Part shown: positions 63,906 to 64,000 of the stretch, in pieces
How positions within the stretch are numbered: position 1 is the stretch's first letter
Layout: each line of letters begins with the position of its first letter
Translations under genes and position numbers: made by a program
Assembly: GCF_001730285.1 (NCBI RefSeq)
Contig: NZ_MIJZ01000017.1
Coordinates: forward strand, 41,905-105,904
Direction of reading: 5' to 3'
Source: Enterococcus ureasiticus
GTDB taxonomy: Bacteria > Bacillota > Bacilli > Lactobacillales > Enterococcaceae
Length of the DNA stretch: 64,000 nucleotides
The notes under the pieces: generated by a model
Told to the model about the DNA's origin: nothing
What the model saw: only the letters and a program-made list of their open reading frames with translations
The model's database searches: none

Positions 63906-64000
63906 GCGTGGCGACGTCCTACTCTCACAAAGGGAAACCCTTCACTACAATCGGCGCTAAGAAGCTTAACTTCTGTGTTCGGCATGGGAACAGGTGTATC
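63906..64000 (-). rRNA. rrf: 5S ribosomal RNA, 3' part
   Basis: The minus strand contains CCTGTTCCCATGCCGAACAC, then AGAAGTTAAGCTTCT, GATTGTAGTGAAGGGTTT and the 3' end near GGACGTCGCCACGC, the usual 5S conserved blocks. The 5' end and the rest of the rRNA operon lie beyond the right edge. The tRNA order after it (Val, Lys, Leu, Thr, Gly, Leu, Arg, Pro) is typical of Lactobacillales rRNA operons. Confidence 0.93.

Overview
The window looks like a chromosomal segment of an Enterococcus of the E. faecalis clade that is not E. faecalis itself. RpoB and RpoC are nearly collinear with what I remember of the E. faecalis proteins, RpoC has exactly 1217 residues from its TTG start, and the core genes (rpoBC, clpC-ctsR, rplM-rpsI, argGH, an Agr/Fsr-type quorum locus, a flavin-based extracellular electron-transfer locus, and a tRNA block joined to a 5S rRNA gene) fit low-GC Lactobacillales. 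The species assignment is inference; no database was consulted.

Layout. (1) 1-1822: the N-terminus of a flavin oxidoreductase, a MarR regulator with a palindromic operator, and a tRNA-dihydrouridine synthase. (2) 1870-6150: an agr/fsr-type quorum-sensing locus on the minus strand, agrB > agrD > terminator > decayed agrC copy > agrC > agrA. It is bracketed by two members of a dispersed intergenic repeat family. The 35-residue AgrD pheromone precursor is short and easily missed. (3) 6160-21955: a minus-strand thiopeptide biosynthetic cluster. Two almost identical 65-residue precursors are followed by an ABC exporter, a split LanB-type dehydratase, leader-binding partner proteins, two YcaO enzymes, two SagB-like dehydrogenases, a probable pyridine synthase, an SDR and two proteins I do not recognise. 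The core's Ser/Cys spacing resembles lactazole, predicting a 32-membered macrocycle with a longer tail. (4) 22226-24998: a cell-wall-anchored glycoamylase-like protein with three InlB-type repeats and a LacI-type operator, then a decayed AraC regulator. (5) 25018-34165: ribosomal proteins L13/S9, argG and argH, dps, a lipoprotein, an FGGY kinase, a prepilin peptidase, msrA and a NagB-like isomerase. (6) 34172-41921: rpoC and rpoB. (7) 41955-45918: a lipoprotein, then an ABC uptake system behind what looks like a ribosome-mediated attenuator whose 18-codon leader peptide ends in Tyr/Phe codons. (8) 45938-48446: a zinc-ribbon protein, birA and a surface protein. (9) 48523-55971: the complete extracellular electron-transfer locus (dmkA, apbE, pplA, ndh2, eetA, eetB, dmkB). 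(10) 56010-64000: glutathione reductase, the U32 pair trhP2/trhP1, clpC-ctsR with a CtsR box, eight tRNAs and a partial 5S rRNA gene.

How it fits together. The quorum locus and thiopeptide cluster are adjacent and co-oriented, so density-dependent control of antibiotic production is a reasonable, unproven inference. The most novel items are the lactazole-like enterococcal thiopeptide with a second, E. coli-YcaO-like enzyme lacking the PxPxP tail, the unannotated AgrD peptide, and the Tyr/Phe leader-peptide attenuator upstream of the ABC transporter.
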